Part shown: positions 9,309-19,401 of the stretch, piece after piece
Layout: every line of letters begins with the position of its first letter
Numbering within the stretch: the first letter of the stretch is position 1
NCBI GenBank assembly: GCA_902586855.1
Contig: CACIIZ010000015.1
Span: 1-32,248, forward strand
Source: an uncultured Alphaproteobacteria bacterium
GTDB lineage: Bacteria; Pseudomonadota; Alphaproteobacteria; Rhodobacterales; Rhodobacteraceae
DNA length: 32,248 nt
Direction: 5' to 3'
Notes under the pieces: generated by a model
What the model saw: only the letters and a program-made list of their open reading frames with translations
The model's database searches: none
What the model was told of the DNA's origin: nothing
Made by a program: the position numbers and the translations under genes

Positions 9309-10728
9309 TTTCTTTAGTCAGACCATGGGTTAAAGCCCTAATACGATAACTTGCCAATCTTAACTCTGCTTCCGCATTGACTAGCTGGATCTTATTCTCA
9401 GATAGCTTAACTTCAGCATTTAGAACCTCTTGTATCTTGCTTCTACCAGATACAAGTTGGTCTTTTGATGTGTCTCTAACTTCCTTGGATAAATTAACTA
9501 GTTCCAACGTCACGTCATACGTTTTTTTAACCCCAAGATACGTCTCAATGGCAACATTTAGCTGGGCTTCTAATTCCCTTTCTATAGACTGCCTTTGTTG
9601 CTTTACTTCTTTTATTTTTTCTTTCAAGCCCTTTATCTGAGAATCTAGTCTTCCTCCATCATTAAATACGTAATTCACCAATATTCCTACGTTAGCAGAT
9701 CCCTCTTGAATGGTATCTTTTGCTGGTGCAGTTACACCAGCACTCATGGAAACATTTGCCTTTTTCTGAGCTTTTAATGTTTTGAGTTCAGCCTCGAACG
9801 CATCTGTGAGTAAATCCTGGGCTCTCAAGGTTGCTGACTGAATCATCATATTTTTTTTTGCAGACTTACCTTGCATTACACGTCTGACTTGCAAGCCTTC
9901 TAAACTGTCAATATCCCCGTTTGGAAATATTTCTTTAAACAAGGCTTTCGCTGCTGCTAGCTCAGCACTTGACCTAGAGTGCGCCACCTCCAATTGAGAA
10001 TAATCTTGCTGTGCTTTCAAAATCATTGCCTTGTCGGCCAAACCTGACAAAGAAATGTTCTTGATCTGCCCCAAGATTGGTTCGGCCAAAGATAACCCTC
10101 TCTCATAAACCTCCATCACCCTTTTTTGTCGGTATAGATTAATCCAAACCTCGTAACTCCTCAAAGCAACTGTCTCAGCCGCTATTTCTGCCTGGACCCT
10201 GGACAATTCATATTTCTTCTTTTGGGAAAGAACCGTACTATCTATAGCCCCATAATCAAATAACAACCGAGACACATTTAAGCTACCGACAGCTCCTAAT
10301 GTATTTGAAGAGTTGTCTCGATTAATCCCCCCAAGTGCTTGAGCACTCACCTGGGTCTTTTTACCCGCTTCCACAGTTTGAATATTCAATTTGGCTGCCT
10401 TAACATTAAACATGGCCGACTGAACAGAGGGATGAGATGTAACAGCTGTTTTTACATTATAAAAAACATTTGACTGTTTAAAGGTCTTAAAAGTTGGTTT
10501 TGATCGATTAACACTAATAATTTCGTTTTCTATTTCATTAGGCTTAAACTGGTCAAAAAAGTTATCAAAAAAACCATTTTCTGATTCTTTATTAATTAGA
10601 CCTTTTTTGACATTTCCTGAATTTAATAGATTACTAAAAAAATTTGGGGTATTTTCGGTGTCGGTTTGACAGCCCGTCAAAAAAAGAAAGGTTATAAAAA
10701 TAATGCTTTTATGCTTTAACACTTTCAC
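9289..10728 (-). CDS. TolC-family outer-membrane efflux protein, predicted lipoprotein
   Basis: Lipobox FLFLTGC, coiled-coil OEP architecture, and 20-bp overlap with the ABC transporter start. Confidence 0.88.
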   Translation of the reverse strand: MKVLKHKSIIFITFLFLTGCQTDTENTPNFFSNLLNSGNVKKGLINKESENGFFDNFFDQFKPNEIENEIISVNRSKPTFKTFKQSNVFYNVKTAVTSHPSVQSAMFNVKAAKLNIQTVEAGKKTQVSAQALGGINRDNSSNTLGAVGSLNVSRLLFDYGAIDSTVLSQKKKYELSRVQAEIAAETVALRSYEVWINLYRQKRVMEVYERGLSLAEPILGQIKNISLSGLADKAMILKAQQDYSQLEVAHSRSSAELAAAKALFKEIFPNGDIDSLEGLQVRRVMQGKSAKKNMMIQSATLRAQDLLTDAFEAELKTLKAQKKANVSMSAGVTAPAKDTIQEGSANVGILVNYVFNDGGRLDSQIKGLKEKIKEVKQQRQSIERELEAQLNVAIETYLGVKKTYDVTLELVNLSKEVRDTSKDQLVSGRSKIQEVLNAEVKLSENKIQLVNAEAELRLASYRIRALTHGLTKEIGWKSF

Positions 10729-11099
10729 CTGCTAAACCTCTAACCTTATACTATACCTTTTTAGTAACCCATGTTTGGCACTAATCCAATAGCCAATTTA
10801 AATTTATATAACCTCTTGCGAAACCCAACGAAAACCTATCCTTATTGGTTTGATCGGTAACACGAAATGAACCAATATAAAACTAGTAATTTTCTTAGTC
10901 ATTGACAGTATTGCCATGATATGAAAGCGCCTTAAGCTCTTTGTTTGACCTCTACTCTTATTTTTTGTCCAAAAAACTTTATCTTATAATGTTTATTAAT
11001 ATAGGCCTTTTTTAGAATTAGAATTTATGAATATAAGTAATTGGCGAAAATAAATTTTTTCGTTAGAACATAATGATTATGTCTCGATAATTTTTTAAT

Positions 11100-12230
11100 G
11101 TGCTAGGGTTGAAATGGATGCATGTAACAAAGGGAAATAGGTCCCCGAAACTCACTGTGGTGATTCCAACATTCAACGAAGTTAAAAATATCACCGTTGT
11201 AGTTGAAAAAATTGAGGCCATTCTACACCCTTATGAGTTTGATATTCTTTTCGTTGATGACAATAGTGATGACGGCACTATCGAAGTCATAAGAGAACTA
11301 GAGACAAAAAAAACAAACGTATTGATGTTGTTAAGGGTAGGTAGACGTGGGTTGGCTGGCGCCTGTATAGAAGGAATACTGACCTCCAAATCAGATCTTA
11401 TCGCTATTATGGATTGTGACTTACAGCATGACGAGAAAAAGCTCGTAGAAATGATGTCAAAGTTTAAAAAAGACCCAAAACTCGATTTAGTGGTGGGAAG
11501 CCGCCATTTCGATGATGGGAAAGCGAAAGAAGGTCTTTCCACTCTTAGAGAGATTGGAAGCAAATTGGCAATTTGGGCAACACAAATTTCACTAGGAATC
11601 AAGGTGAAAGATCCGATGAGTGGCTTTTTCATGGTCAAAAGATCTAGTGTAATACCACTTATAGAGAATCTCCAGCCGAATGGATTTAAGATATTGGCTG
11701 ATTTGATAGCATCGAGTGGGAAAAAATGGAAAATAGAGGAAATCGGTTACGAATTTAAAAAGCGCCAGTCTGGTGAAAGTAAAATGAACCTGGTCGTGGT
11801 CTTTGAACTTTTAGCTTTAATACTCTCACATCTTTCTTTTGGTTTATTGTCAATTCGATTCATCCTATTTGGTATCGTTGGCTTTTCAGGAATTTTTGTC
11901 CAGTTAATATCAACTTTTTTTCTATTGTCTGTTTTAGGTCTTCCCTTTTTACAAGCCCATATTCTTAGTATTTTTGTTGCAATGACAAGTAACTTCTCTC
12001 TGAACAACCTTCTGACGTATCAGGATCGCTCTCTCTTTGGTAGAAATTATTTCAAAGGATTAGTATCTTTTTATATTGTATGCTCAGCGGGAGCCTTGGC
12101 AAATGTAGCCGTTGCTGACTTCATTTTTAAAGCTTTAAATATGTGGGTCCTGGCCTCAGTATCGGGAGCTTTTTTGGGAGCAATCTGGAACTTTGTATTC
12201 AGTTCTATTTTTACCTGGAAAACGAGGTGA
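11100..12230 (+). CDS. GT2 glycosyltransferase (dolichol/polyprenyl-phosphate mannose synthase-like) fused to a GtrA-like membrane domain
   Basis: TVVIPTFNEVKNI, DILFVDDNSDDGT, IMDCDLQHD and SGFFMV motifs; C-terminal four-TM GtrA region. GTG start in the track; ATG at 11118 is an alternative. Confidence 0.9.
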   Translation: MLGLKWMHVTKGNRSPKLTVVIPTFNEVKNITVVVEKIEAILHPYEFDILFVDDNSDDGTIEVIRELETKKTNVLMLLRVGRRGLAGACIEGILTSKSDLIAIMDCDLQHDEKKLVEMMSKFKKDPKLDLVVGSRHFDDGKAKEGLSTLREIGSKLAIWATQISLGIKVKDPMSGFFMVKRSSVIPLIENLQPNGFKILADLIASSGKKWKIEEIGYEFKKRQSGESKMNLVVVFELLALILSHLSFGLLSIRFILFGIVGFSGIFVQLISTFFLLSVLGLPFLQAHILSIFVAMTSNFSLNNLLTYQDRSLFGRNYFKGLVSFYIVCSAGALANVAVADFIFKALNMWVLASVSGAFLGAIWNFVFSSIFTWKTR

Positions 12231-12248
12231 TCCCAAGATAAAGTTGCA

Positions 12249-13739
12249 TTGATGGCTTTATCCTCGACAAAATTAGTTATAGCTATTTTTGTTTGCGTTC
12301 TGGCAAAAATTTTTCTTGCGATCTATTTACCACTTGTCAATGATGAAGCTTACGCCATAGCTGTATCAAAGGAATTTTCATTATCATTTTTTGACCATCC
12401 TCCGATAGGCTTCTGGTCATCTTCACTTTTCACAGAAATTTTAGGCTTTGGAAACGTTTTCACTTTTAGGCTTCCATATCTTCTATTTGGACTAGGGACA
12501 ACACTTGTCCTTTTCCAACTTGGGAAAGAAATCGGCAATGATGAAGTAGGACTTTGGTCTGCTTTACTGTATAATACAGCACCATTTTTCGTGATATCAG
12601 GGGGTTTTTTGGTAGTGCCTGATGGTCCCTTGAACTTAGCCATAGCAACAGCTTCACTTTGTGTCATTCGGTTGCATAAAGAACCGTCATGGAAAGTAAA
12701 TTTCCTTTTGATTCTTTTAGGGCTTTGCCTTGCCTTTGCCTTTGCTTCAAAATATCAAGCCTTTCTTTTTGGGTTTGGTTGTCTATTGGTCCTATTGATA
12801 TCACCCAAAAGAGCTATTTTTCTCAAAAATCCTAGCTTTTATCTTTGCTTTTTTATAGCTACATTGGGTCTTCTGCCAACAGTCCTATGGAATGCACAAA
12901 ACCATTGGATAAGCTTTCAATTTCACGGTTCTCGCCAAGGGGGTGGCATTAATTTAGGCAACTTTGTCCAAATGATCCTTGGCATGATAGTTTACCTTTT
13001 ACCGCCTGTCGTTTTAATCCCAATGAAATTCCTCACATTTTCTTTGAGCAAGAACAACTCTACTGAAGATAGGCTTAGTCCCATGGAAAAAATTTTAGTG
13101 GTCATGGCCTTACCAAATATCCTAATTTTTGCATTTGTTTTTCTCTTCAGCAAAGATACATTTCCTCACTGGATCATGCCAGGTTGGTTATTACTTTTAC
13201 CAATAGTAGCGAGATCCTTAAGTCTTTACAGGAATCGTTTTCATAGACTTTCCTATGGGGTTAGTATCCTGATAACTTGTCCGATTCTAGCCACTTTAGT
13301 TATTCATAGCCAAACTGGGTTATTGACCAATCATTTACAAGAAACACCTAAATGGGATAATACCCTTGAAGTCATAGACTGGAGACCTCTTCAAACACCG
13401 ATCCAGCAGATTATAAATAATAAAATTATTCAAAACGAAAAACCCAAACTCGCAGCCCTGACATGGATGGAAGCTGGGCAATTATCAACTACTATGCATA
13501 ACAAGTATGAAACCTTGGTCCTAGACGGAGACCCCCATCACTTTTCCTTTCTCCAAAAATCAGAATCTCCTAGCTTTACTTTTCTTGTCAAAATAAGCTT
13601 AGGCATAAAACCTTCTATTGAAGCTACTCTAGAGCGCATACAAAAGTATGACAAGACAGCCACTCATTTAGAAGATATTATTGTGTACAGAGGTTCTAGA
13701 GATTACGCTACTGCATCTATATATTTGCTACGCTTATAA
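12249..13739 (+). CDS. GT39/PMT_2-family (ArnT-like) glycosyltransferase
   Basis: Multi-TM protein with VNDEAYAIAVSKEFSLSFFDHPPIGFW, the DEAY...DHPP hallmark of PMT_2-type transferases. Confidence 0.85.
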   Translation: MMALSSTKLVIAIFVCVLAKIFLAIYLPLVNDEAYAIAVSKEFSLSFFDHPPIGFWSSSLFTEILGFGNVFTFRLPYLLFGLGTTLVLFQLGKEIGNDEVGLWSALLYNTAPFFVISGGFLVVPDGPLNLAIATASLCVIRLHKEPSWKVNFLLILLGLCLAFAFASKYQAFLFGFGCLLVLLISPKRAIFLKNPSFYLCFFIATLGLLPTVLWNAQNHWISFQFHGSRQGGGINLGNFVQMILGMIVYLLPPVVLIPMKFLTFSLSKNNSTEDRLSPMEKILVVMALPNILIFAFVFLFSKDTFPHWIMPGWLLLLPIVARSLSLYRNRFHRLSYGVSILITCPILATLVIHSQTGLLTNHLQETPKWDNTLEVIDWRPLQTPIQQIINNKIIQNEKPKLAALTWMEAGQLSTTMHNKYETLVLDGDPHHFSFLQKSESPSFTFLVKISLGIKPSIEATLERIQKYDKTATHLEDIIVYRGSRDYATASIYLLRL

Positions 13740-13740
13740 A

Positions 13741-13764
13741 AAAGGGGCCCTCAAGGGCCCCTTT
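13741..13764. terminator. Bidirectional Rho-independent terminator between convergent genes
   Basis: AAAGGGGCCCT-CA-AGGGCCCCTTT perfect inverted repeat between the GT39 stop (13739) and the porin stop (13790). Confidence 0.85.
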
Positions 13765-13789
13765 AACTCGTTACTCTTAAATTTTATAC

Positions 13790-14839
13790 TTAGAACTTAA
13801 ATGCCATCTTAACTTGCGTTCCGGCATCGAAGTCATCATCATCATTCGAGTATGACGCCGAAATCGAAGTTCCCTTCGTACCTGGAACTGAGTAAGTAAC
13901 ACCAGCTTCGATTGTTGCATCGGTTGCGGTTGTCAATGCTGAGTCAGATGAATCCCAGTCTATGTGTAAATTCACAGGTCCCATAGGTCCGGCAATCTTG
14001 AACTGGCTGTCCTGATCACTATCAGTCCCCGCAGAGATCGAATAACCAGCCACTGTCGTTGAAACAGATGCGCCCCAGTTATTATTCCCATCAGTTTGTG
14101 TAGAATTCACGGACAAGCTCATACCGCCAAGTGGAATATCAACTTGTACACCTGACTCTGAAACTCCTTTAGTTCCATTATGAATAGATGCCATGGCTAC
14201 TTTCACTGTGGCACCCATTAAAGAAGTAGACACAGACGCACCGCCACTTTTGTGCATACCACCAGCTGTTATGGAAAGTCCACCAACGGATCCTGTGAGA
14301 CCGATCGATGTCAAGTTCTTGTTTGTGGTCGTTGACATATCTGCCTTACCAGAAGCCGCTACTGTCCATCCACCAAAATTTGGAAGAGACAAATACCAGT
14401 CTGAACTATCTTCATCCGAACCGATACCAGTCATATGATCAATGTCTGCATAAAGGTCAGAAGCATCAGCACCACCATTAGCACCACCTCGTGCGTCAGT
14501 GGCTCCAACAGACACATTAAACAATGGAGTTGTAGCAGTAACGGTCGCACCCGCGATCGCATTACCTTCCATGCCATAGCTTATGGTTGCTGAATAAGCA
14601 CCAGGGCTAGACATCGTCACATCAAGATCAACATCAGACGATACGACACCGTCAGTACTGTTGCCTCCTAATGACAAAGGAACGTTATATTTTATATTTG
14701 CATCACCATGGAACTCAATAGTAGCTGCAGAGTGGGTGTGATGCGAAGTACCGCCAGCAACGACGGCATCTATGCTATCAGCAAATGCTGCACCGCTTAA
14801 TGCAACAAGGGCCGTTGTAGTCAAGAGAGCTTTTTTCAT
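13790..14839 (-). CDS. Gram-negative porin / outer-membrane beta-barrel protein
   Basis: Sec signal MKKALLTTTALVALSGAAFADS, amphipathic beta strands, and C-terminal ...KMAFKF ending in Phe. Confidence 0.85.
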   Translation of the reverse strand: MKKALLTTTALVALSGAAFADSIDAVVAGGTSHHTHSAATIEFHGDANIKYNVPLSLGGNSTDGVVSSDVDLDVTMSSPGAYSATISYGMEGNAIAGATVTATTPLFNVSVGATDARGGANGGADASDLYADIDHMTGIGSDEDSSDWYLSLPNFGGWTVAASGKADMSTTTNKNLTSIGLTGSVGGLSITAGGMHKSGGASVSTSLMGATVKVAMASIHNGTKGVSESGVQVDIPLGGMSLSVNSTQTDGNNNWGASVSTTVAGYSISAGTDSDQDSQFKIAGPMGPVNLHIDWDSSDSALTTATDATIEAGVTYSVPGTKGTSISASYSNDDDDFDAGTQVKMAFKF

Positions 14840-14903
14840 TTTCTTGCCTCAGTAGTTTCATTTCAAAATACCTCAACCGCATACGTTACGGTCGGATGTC
14901 ACG

Positions 14904-14932
14904 GTTATCCAATTTCACTGGCTTTCGGTCAA
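14904..14932 (-). promoter_or_regulatory. Putative sigma70-type porin promoter
   Basis: On the minus strand: TTGACC (14932-14927), 17-nt spacer, GATAAC (14909-14904), about 65 nt from the ATG. Confidence 0.45.
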
Positions 14933-15229
14933 GTGTCTTGAGCATAAAAATTACTTGTTTTTTTTTTTGGTGCAAAGATGCCACAGTGAAACGCGCTTTT
15001 CAGGAGCTTGAGGATGGTTTTTCTCAAAAAAAGACAGTCTACACACATGCCTTTTCAATTTAAACTAGAATTTCAGTAATTCAAAATCTAAACTTTTCTT
15101 TGGATGCCTTTAAAAATAATCAGCTGATAATGTTAATTGCTAATGCAAATACAAAAAAAACCTCCTAAAAGAACTGTAAATTATTGACTTAATGGGAATT
15201 CTTATACCATGGAAAGGACATGATTAAAA

Positions 15230-17821
15230 ATGGATCGGTATAACTCCAGAGAGATTGAACCAAAGTGGCAAAAAAGGTGGGAAGAATCAGAGATATTTAA
15301 AACAGATGTCGACCTATCCAAGCCCAAATATTACGTCCTCGAGATGTTTCCATATCCTTCTGGTAGAATACATATGGGGCATGTAAGAAATTACACTATG
15401 GGAGACGTTGTTGCACGATACAAGTCTGCACAAGGGTTTAATGTACTTCACCCTATGGGTTGGGATGCCTTTGGGATGCCTGCAGAAAATGCCGCTATGG
15501 AAAATAAAGTCCACCCAGGGGATTGGACCTACCAAAACATCCACGACATGCGTGAACAATTAAAACCGCTTGGTCTATCCATTGACTGGGGAAGAGAATT
15601 TGCCACTTGTGACCCCGAATATTATGGCCATCAACAATCCATGTTTATAGATATGCTAGAGGCCGGTCTGGTTTATAGAAAAAACGCCACAGTCAATTGG
15701 GATCCCATTGATCTTACTGTTTTGGCCAATGAACAGGTTGAAAATGGTTTAGGATGGAGATCAGGCGCCGTGGTCGAAAGAAAAGAACTAACACAATGGT
15801 TTTTTAAAATTTCCAGATATTCAGAGGACTTACTAGTTTCAATTGATAAACTAAACAATTGGCCTGACAAGGTTCGACTCATGCAAAAAAATTGGATCGG
15901 AAAATCAAAAGGGCTAGAAATTGATTTTGAACTCCAAAATGCACCTTCTAAATATACAAAACTTAAAGTCTATACTACCCGGCCGGATACCATATTTGGT
16001 ATGAGTTTCGCAGGCATATCTGCAGATCATCCCCTGGCCTCAGAGTTAGCAAAAGAAGATAAGGAACTCGCTGAATTCATAAATATTTGTCGCAAAACAG
16101 CCACAACTGAGGAGGCTCTAGAAACAACTGAAAAAATTGGTTATGCGACTCCCATAAGGGTGGTTAACCCACTCGATAAAACAAAAACTTACCCTCTCTA
16201 CGTAGCTAATTTTATACTCATGGGATATGGAACTGGAGCTATTTTTGGTTGTCCAGCCCATGACCAAAGGGATTTAGACTTTGCACAGAAATATAATCTC
16301 AAAATTATTCCAGTGGTATGCCCTCCAGATATAAATGAAAACTCATTTAAAGTGGAAAAAGATGCTTACACTGGACCTGGTCATATCATTAACTCTGAAT
16401 TTTTAAATGGTTTGTCAGTCAACGAGGCAAAAGTTTTGATTTCCAAGACACTTCAGGAGAAAGGCCTTGGGCTAGAAAAAACTAACTACAGACTTAGGGA
16501 TTGGGGGATTTCTAGACAAAGATACTGGGGATGTCCGATCCCAGTCATTCATTGCCCTAAATGTGGAACAATTCCTGAGAAAAAGAAAAATTTGCCAATC
16601 GTACTTCCGCACGATGTTAATTTTGATCAACCAGGAAATCCTTTAAATAGGCACAAAGATTGGCTGAACATCACCTGTTCTGAATGTGGAGGTAAGGCAA
16701 AAAGAGAAACTGATACTATGGACACCTTTGTTGATAGTTCTTGGTATTTTGCTAGGTTCACCTCTCCTAAGGCCAACACTCCTACACTAAAAAACGAGAT
16801 AGATTATTGGATGAATGTGGATCAATATATTGGGGGGGTAGAGCACGCTATTCTTCATTTGCTTTATTCGAGGTTCTTTGCCCGAGCTATGCAAGAAACT
16901 GGACACATGCCTAAAAAAGCTATTGAACCTTTTGATGCTCTTTTTACCCAAGGAATGGTTTGTCACGAGACCTATCGGGATCAGGGTGGGAATTGGTTAC
17001 TCCCTAATGAAGTTAAAGAAGAAAAGAAATCCAAGACAAAAAGATACTTTGTCAATTTAAAAAATAATTCTCCAGTAGAGGTTGGACCATCAATAAAAAT
17101 GTCTAAATCAAAGAAAAATGTTGTTGACCCAACGGACATTATTGAACAGTTTGGAGCTGATACGGCTCGCTGGTTTATGATGTCAGACAGTCCTCCCGAA
17201 AGGGATGTTGAGTGGACAACAGCAGGCGTTGAAGCAGCATGGCGACATTTGCAGAAAGTTTGGCGCATATCCTTCAAGATTTATTCTGAAGGCCTTACGG
17301 AAAATAATAAAAAGGAAGAAAAAATAGCTCTAAATGGAGAAATTAACCATGACAAACTATTAAGAGACACTCACAAATCCATAGATAATGTCACCAAATG
17401 CCTTGAAAATTTTTCTTTCAATAAAGCTATCGCCCATCTTTACGAATTAACGAATGCAATTTCGAATTCGAAAGCCAAAATTTTAACCAGGCAATATTCT
17501 ATCAAAATCCTAGCCCAATTAATGCAACCAGTTACACCACACCTTTCTCAAGAGATTTGGTCTTTATATGGTTCACCCTCATTCATATCATCAGAACCTT
17601 GGCCTCAACCCATTACCAACTTAATAGAAGATGAAGACCTAACCTATCCCGTTCAGGTAAATGGAAAAAAGAGGGCTGAAATAGTTGTCCCCGTAGATCT
17701 AGATGCAGAAGCAATAGAAACCAAAGTTTTATTACTGCCACAAATCAAGAATTTTCTAAATGGTTCAAAACCAAAAAAAATAATCATCGTACGAGGTAGG
17801 ATTGTTAATGTGGTCATTTAA
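15230..17821 (+). CDS. leuS: Leucyl-tRNA synthetase
   Basis: [12 protein letters not shown] (HIGH-type), editing domain [17 protein letters not shown], and 863 aa length. Confidence 0.98.
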   Translation: MDRYNSREIEPKWQKRWEESEIFKTDVDLSKPKYYVLEMFPYPSGRIHMGHVRNYTMGDVVARYKSAQGFNVLHPMGWDAFGMPAENAAMENKVHPGDWTYQNIHDMREQLKPLGLSIDWGREFATCDPEYYGHQQSMFIDMLEAGLVYRKNATVNWDPIDLTVLANEQVENGLGWRSGAVVERKELTQWFFKISRYSEDLLVSIDKLNNWPDKVRLMQKNWIGKSKGLEIDFELQNAPSKYTKLKVYTTRPDTIFGMSFAGISADHPLASELAKEDKELAEFINICRKTATTEEALETTEKIGYATPIRVVNPLDKTKTYPLYVANFILMGYGTGAIFGCPAHDQRDLDFAQKYNLKIIPVVCPPDINENSFKVEKDAYTGPGHIINSEFLNGLSVNEAKVLISKTLQEKGLGLEKTNYRLRDWGISRQRYWGCPIPVIHCPKCGTIPEKKKNLPIVLPHDVNFDQPGNPLNRHKDWLNITCSECGGKAKRETDTMDTFVDSSWYFARFTSPKANTPTLKNEIDYWMNVDQYIGGVEHAILHLLYSRFFARAMQETGHMPKKAIEPFDALFTQGMVCHETYRDQGGNWLLPNEVKEEKKSKTKRYFVNLKNNSPVEVGPSIKMSKSKKNVVDPTDIIEQFGADTARWFMMSDSPPERDVEWTTAGVEAAWRHLQKVWRISFKIYSEGLTENNKKEEKIALNGEINHDKLLRDTHKSIDNVTKCLENFSFNKAIAHLYELTNAISNSKAKILTRQYSIKILAQLMQPVTPHLSQEIWSLYGSPSFISSEPWPQPITNLIEDEDLTYPVQVNGKKRAEIVVPVDLDAEAIETKVLLLPQIKNFLNGSKPKKIIIVRGRIVNVVI

Positions 17822-18308
17822 TAAAGTCTTCAGTGCTTGGATTGTAATTATAGCTCTTCTATCAAACTGCGGCTTTAAACCACTTTCAATAGTGGAAAAC
17901 AATGAGAGTTCCATTTTAGGTGCAGGAAAATTTTCGTTTTTCTCCCCGAAGGATGAGATCAGCTTCCAGATCAAAGAAGAATTGTTAAAAAATCTTGGGT
18001 TTCCCAAGAGACCAACTTACAAAATTTCAATTGAAGGAAGTATGACCAACTTAGAGGGATTAATAACCGCAGAAAACGAAATTACTAGATACAATTTGAT
18101 CCTTGAGACAAATTTCAAACTTCTCTCTTTACCAGAAAATGAGATAATCTATGCCAAAAATGTTATATCCCAAACAGCTTATTCAGCATCAAAAAATGTA
18201 ACTGGATTTGCTACGAAGACAGCTGAGAATAGTGCCAAAGAGAGGTTAGCTCAAGACATTGCAAAGAAAATTACTATGGAATTACTGCTACTAAGTGAGG
18301 AACTATAA
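17808..18308 (+). CDS. lptE: LPS-assembly lipoprotein LptE-like
   Basis: Short lipoprotein ([27 protein letters not shown]). Overlaps the leuS 3' end and precedes holA, the usual alphaproteobacterial arrangement. Start taken as ATG 17808. Confidence 0.8.
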   Translation: MWSFNKVFSAWIVIIALLSNCGFKPLSIVENNESSILGAGKFSFFSPKDEISFQIKEELLKNLGFPKRPTYKISIEGSMTNLEGLITAENEITRYNLILETNFKLLSLPENEIIYAKNVISQTAYSASKNVTGFATKTAENSAKERLAQDIAKKITMELLLLSEEL

Positions 18309-18310
18309 GA

Positions 18311-19327
18311 TTGAAATTGTATGAATCAAAAATAATCCCATTTTTAGCCAATCTACCCGAATCAAAAAGAGTTTTTCTTCTTCATGGCACAGTTGAGTCA
18401 AAGGTTTTATACTATAGAAAACTTCTCGAAAAAATCCTGTTGGGGGATCAAGCAAGGAACGAAATGCGCTTGATCACATTAGACCGTTCTCTGCTCAAAA
18501 AGGAAAAGGATTTGCTTTTAAATGAAATGAAGACCCGATCATTTTTTGGCGACAGAAAAGGTATCCTCATAGAGGGTATAACTGATAAAGAAGGTTCAAC
18601 CATTTTGGAGATACTGGAACAACTCGAAGATGAAGATCCATTTCTGATTATGACCTCAGGTTTTTTGAGTCAAAATTCAAAATTAAGGAGGTCTGTAGAG
18701 AGCAACATTCTTTCTTGTTCTATCGGATTTTATGAAAAAGAAATGCCCTTGGCAGAAATTCAAGGACTATTTCAAAAATGGAAGGTGACAGTTTCGGATA
18801 ATCAGATATATAACATCCTAGGGGATTATGCGAGAAATTATGACTTTTTGGAATTTAGGCAGGAATTACGAAAAATTGCTCTTTTTAAGAGTTTTGATGA
18901 AACACCTCTAACATTAAAAGAGGTAGAGGACATATTTTCTTCCGAGTCAAATCCCAATGAAAAAAAACTTGTAAATCTCCTAATTAAAAGAAACATAGGA
19001 TCCTTGATAGACTACTTTAAGGATCACCCTGCAAACATTAAGAATCCCATCGGGGTAATTACCAGAGCCGCAAACCACTTCAAAATCCTTCACAAGGTAC
19101 GATGTAACGAACATGATACTATGGGAATTCTGAAAAAAGTTTGGCCCCCGATAGTAGGAAAACATAAGGATCAGTTGATTGAAAACTCCAAAACTTGGAG
19201 CATAAGTAACTTAGAAAAAGCTCTTCACATTTTGACTGAAATAGAGCTCACTATAAAAGAAAATTCAAAAATTTCTTCTAAAGCATTACTTATTCATGGT
19301 TTCTTGAAAGTTTGTCTGTTGAAATAG
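18311..19327 (+). CDS. holA: DNA polymerase III subunit delta
   Basis: Delta-like sequence (RVFLLHGTVESKV...; LLEKILLGD) in the leuS-lptE-holA cluster; TTG start. Confidence 0.85.
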   Translation: MKLYESKIIPFLANLPESKRVFLLHGTVESKVLYYRKLLEKILLGDQARNEMRLITLDRSLLKKEKDLLLNEMKTRSFFGDRKGILIEGITDKEGSTILEILEQLEDEDPFLIMTSGFLSQNSKLRRSVESNILSCSIGFYEKEMPLAEIQGLFQKWKVTVSDNQIYNILGDYARNYDFLEFRQELRKIALFKSFDETPLTLKEVEDIFSSESNPNEKKLVNLLIKRNIGSLIDYFKDHPANIKNPIGVITRAANHFKILHKVRCNEHDTMGILKKVWPPIVGKHKDQLIENSKTWSISNLEKALHILTEIELTIKENSKISSKALLIHGFLKVCLLK

Positions 19328-19401
19328 TTGATACTAGAGAATGATATGATAAATACCGTCGGAATTCATAGTACTTAATAAAAATTTGGAGATGTCTATC
19401 C

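Noticed and set aside
14193-14438. 81-aa ORF antisense to the porin
   Set aside because: Shadow ORF inside a well-supported porin gene, with no RBS or family signal.
17765-18007. Antisense ORF across the leuS/lptE junction
   Set aside because: Overlaps two well-supported genes and has no recognisable features.
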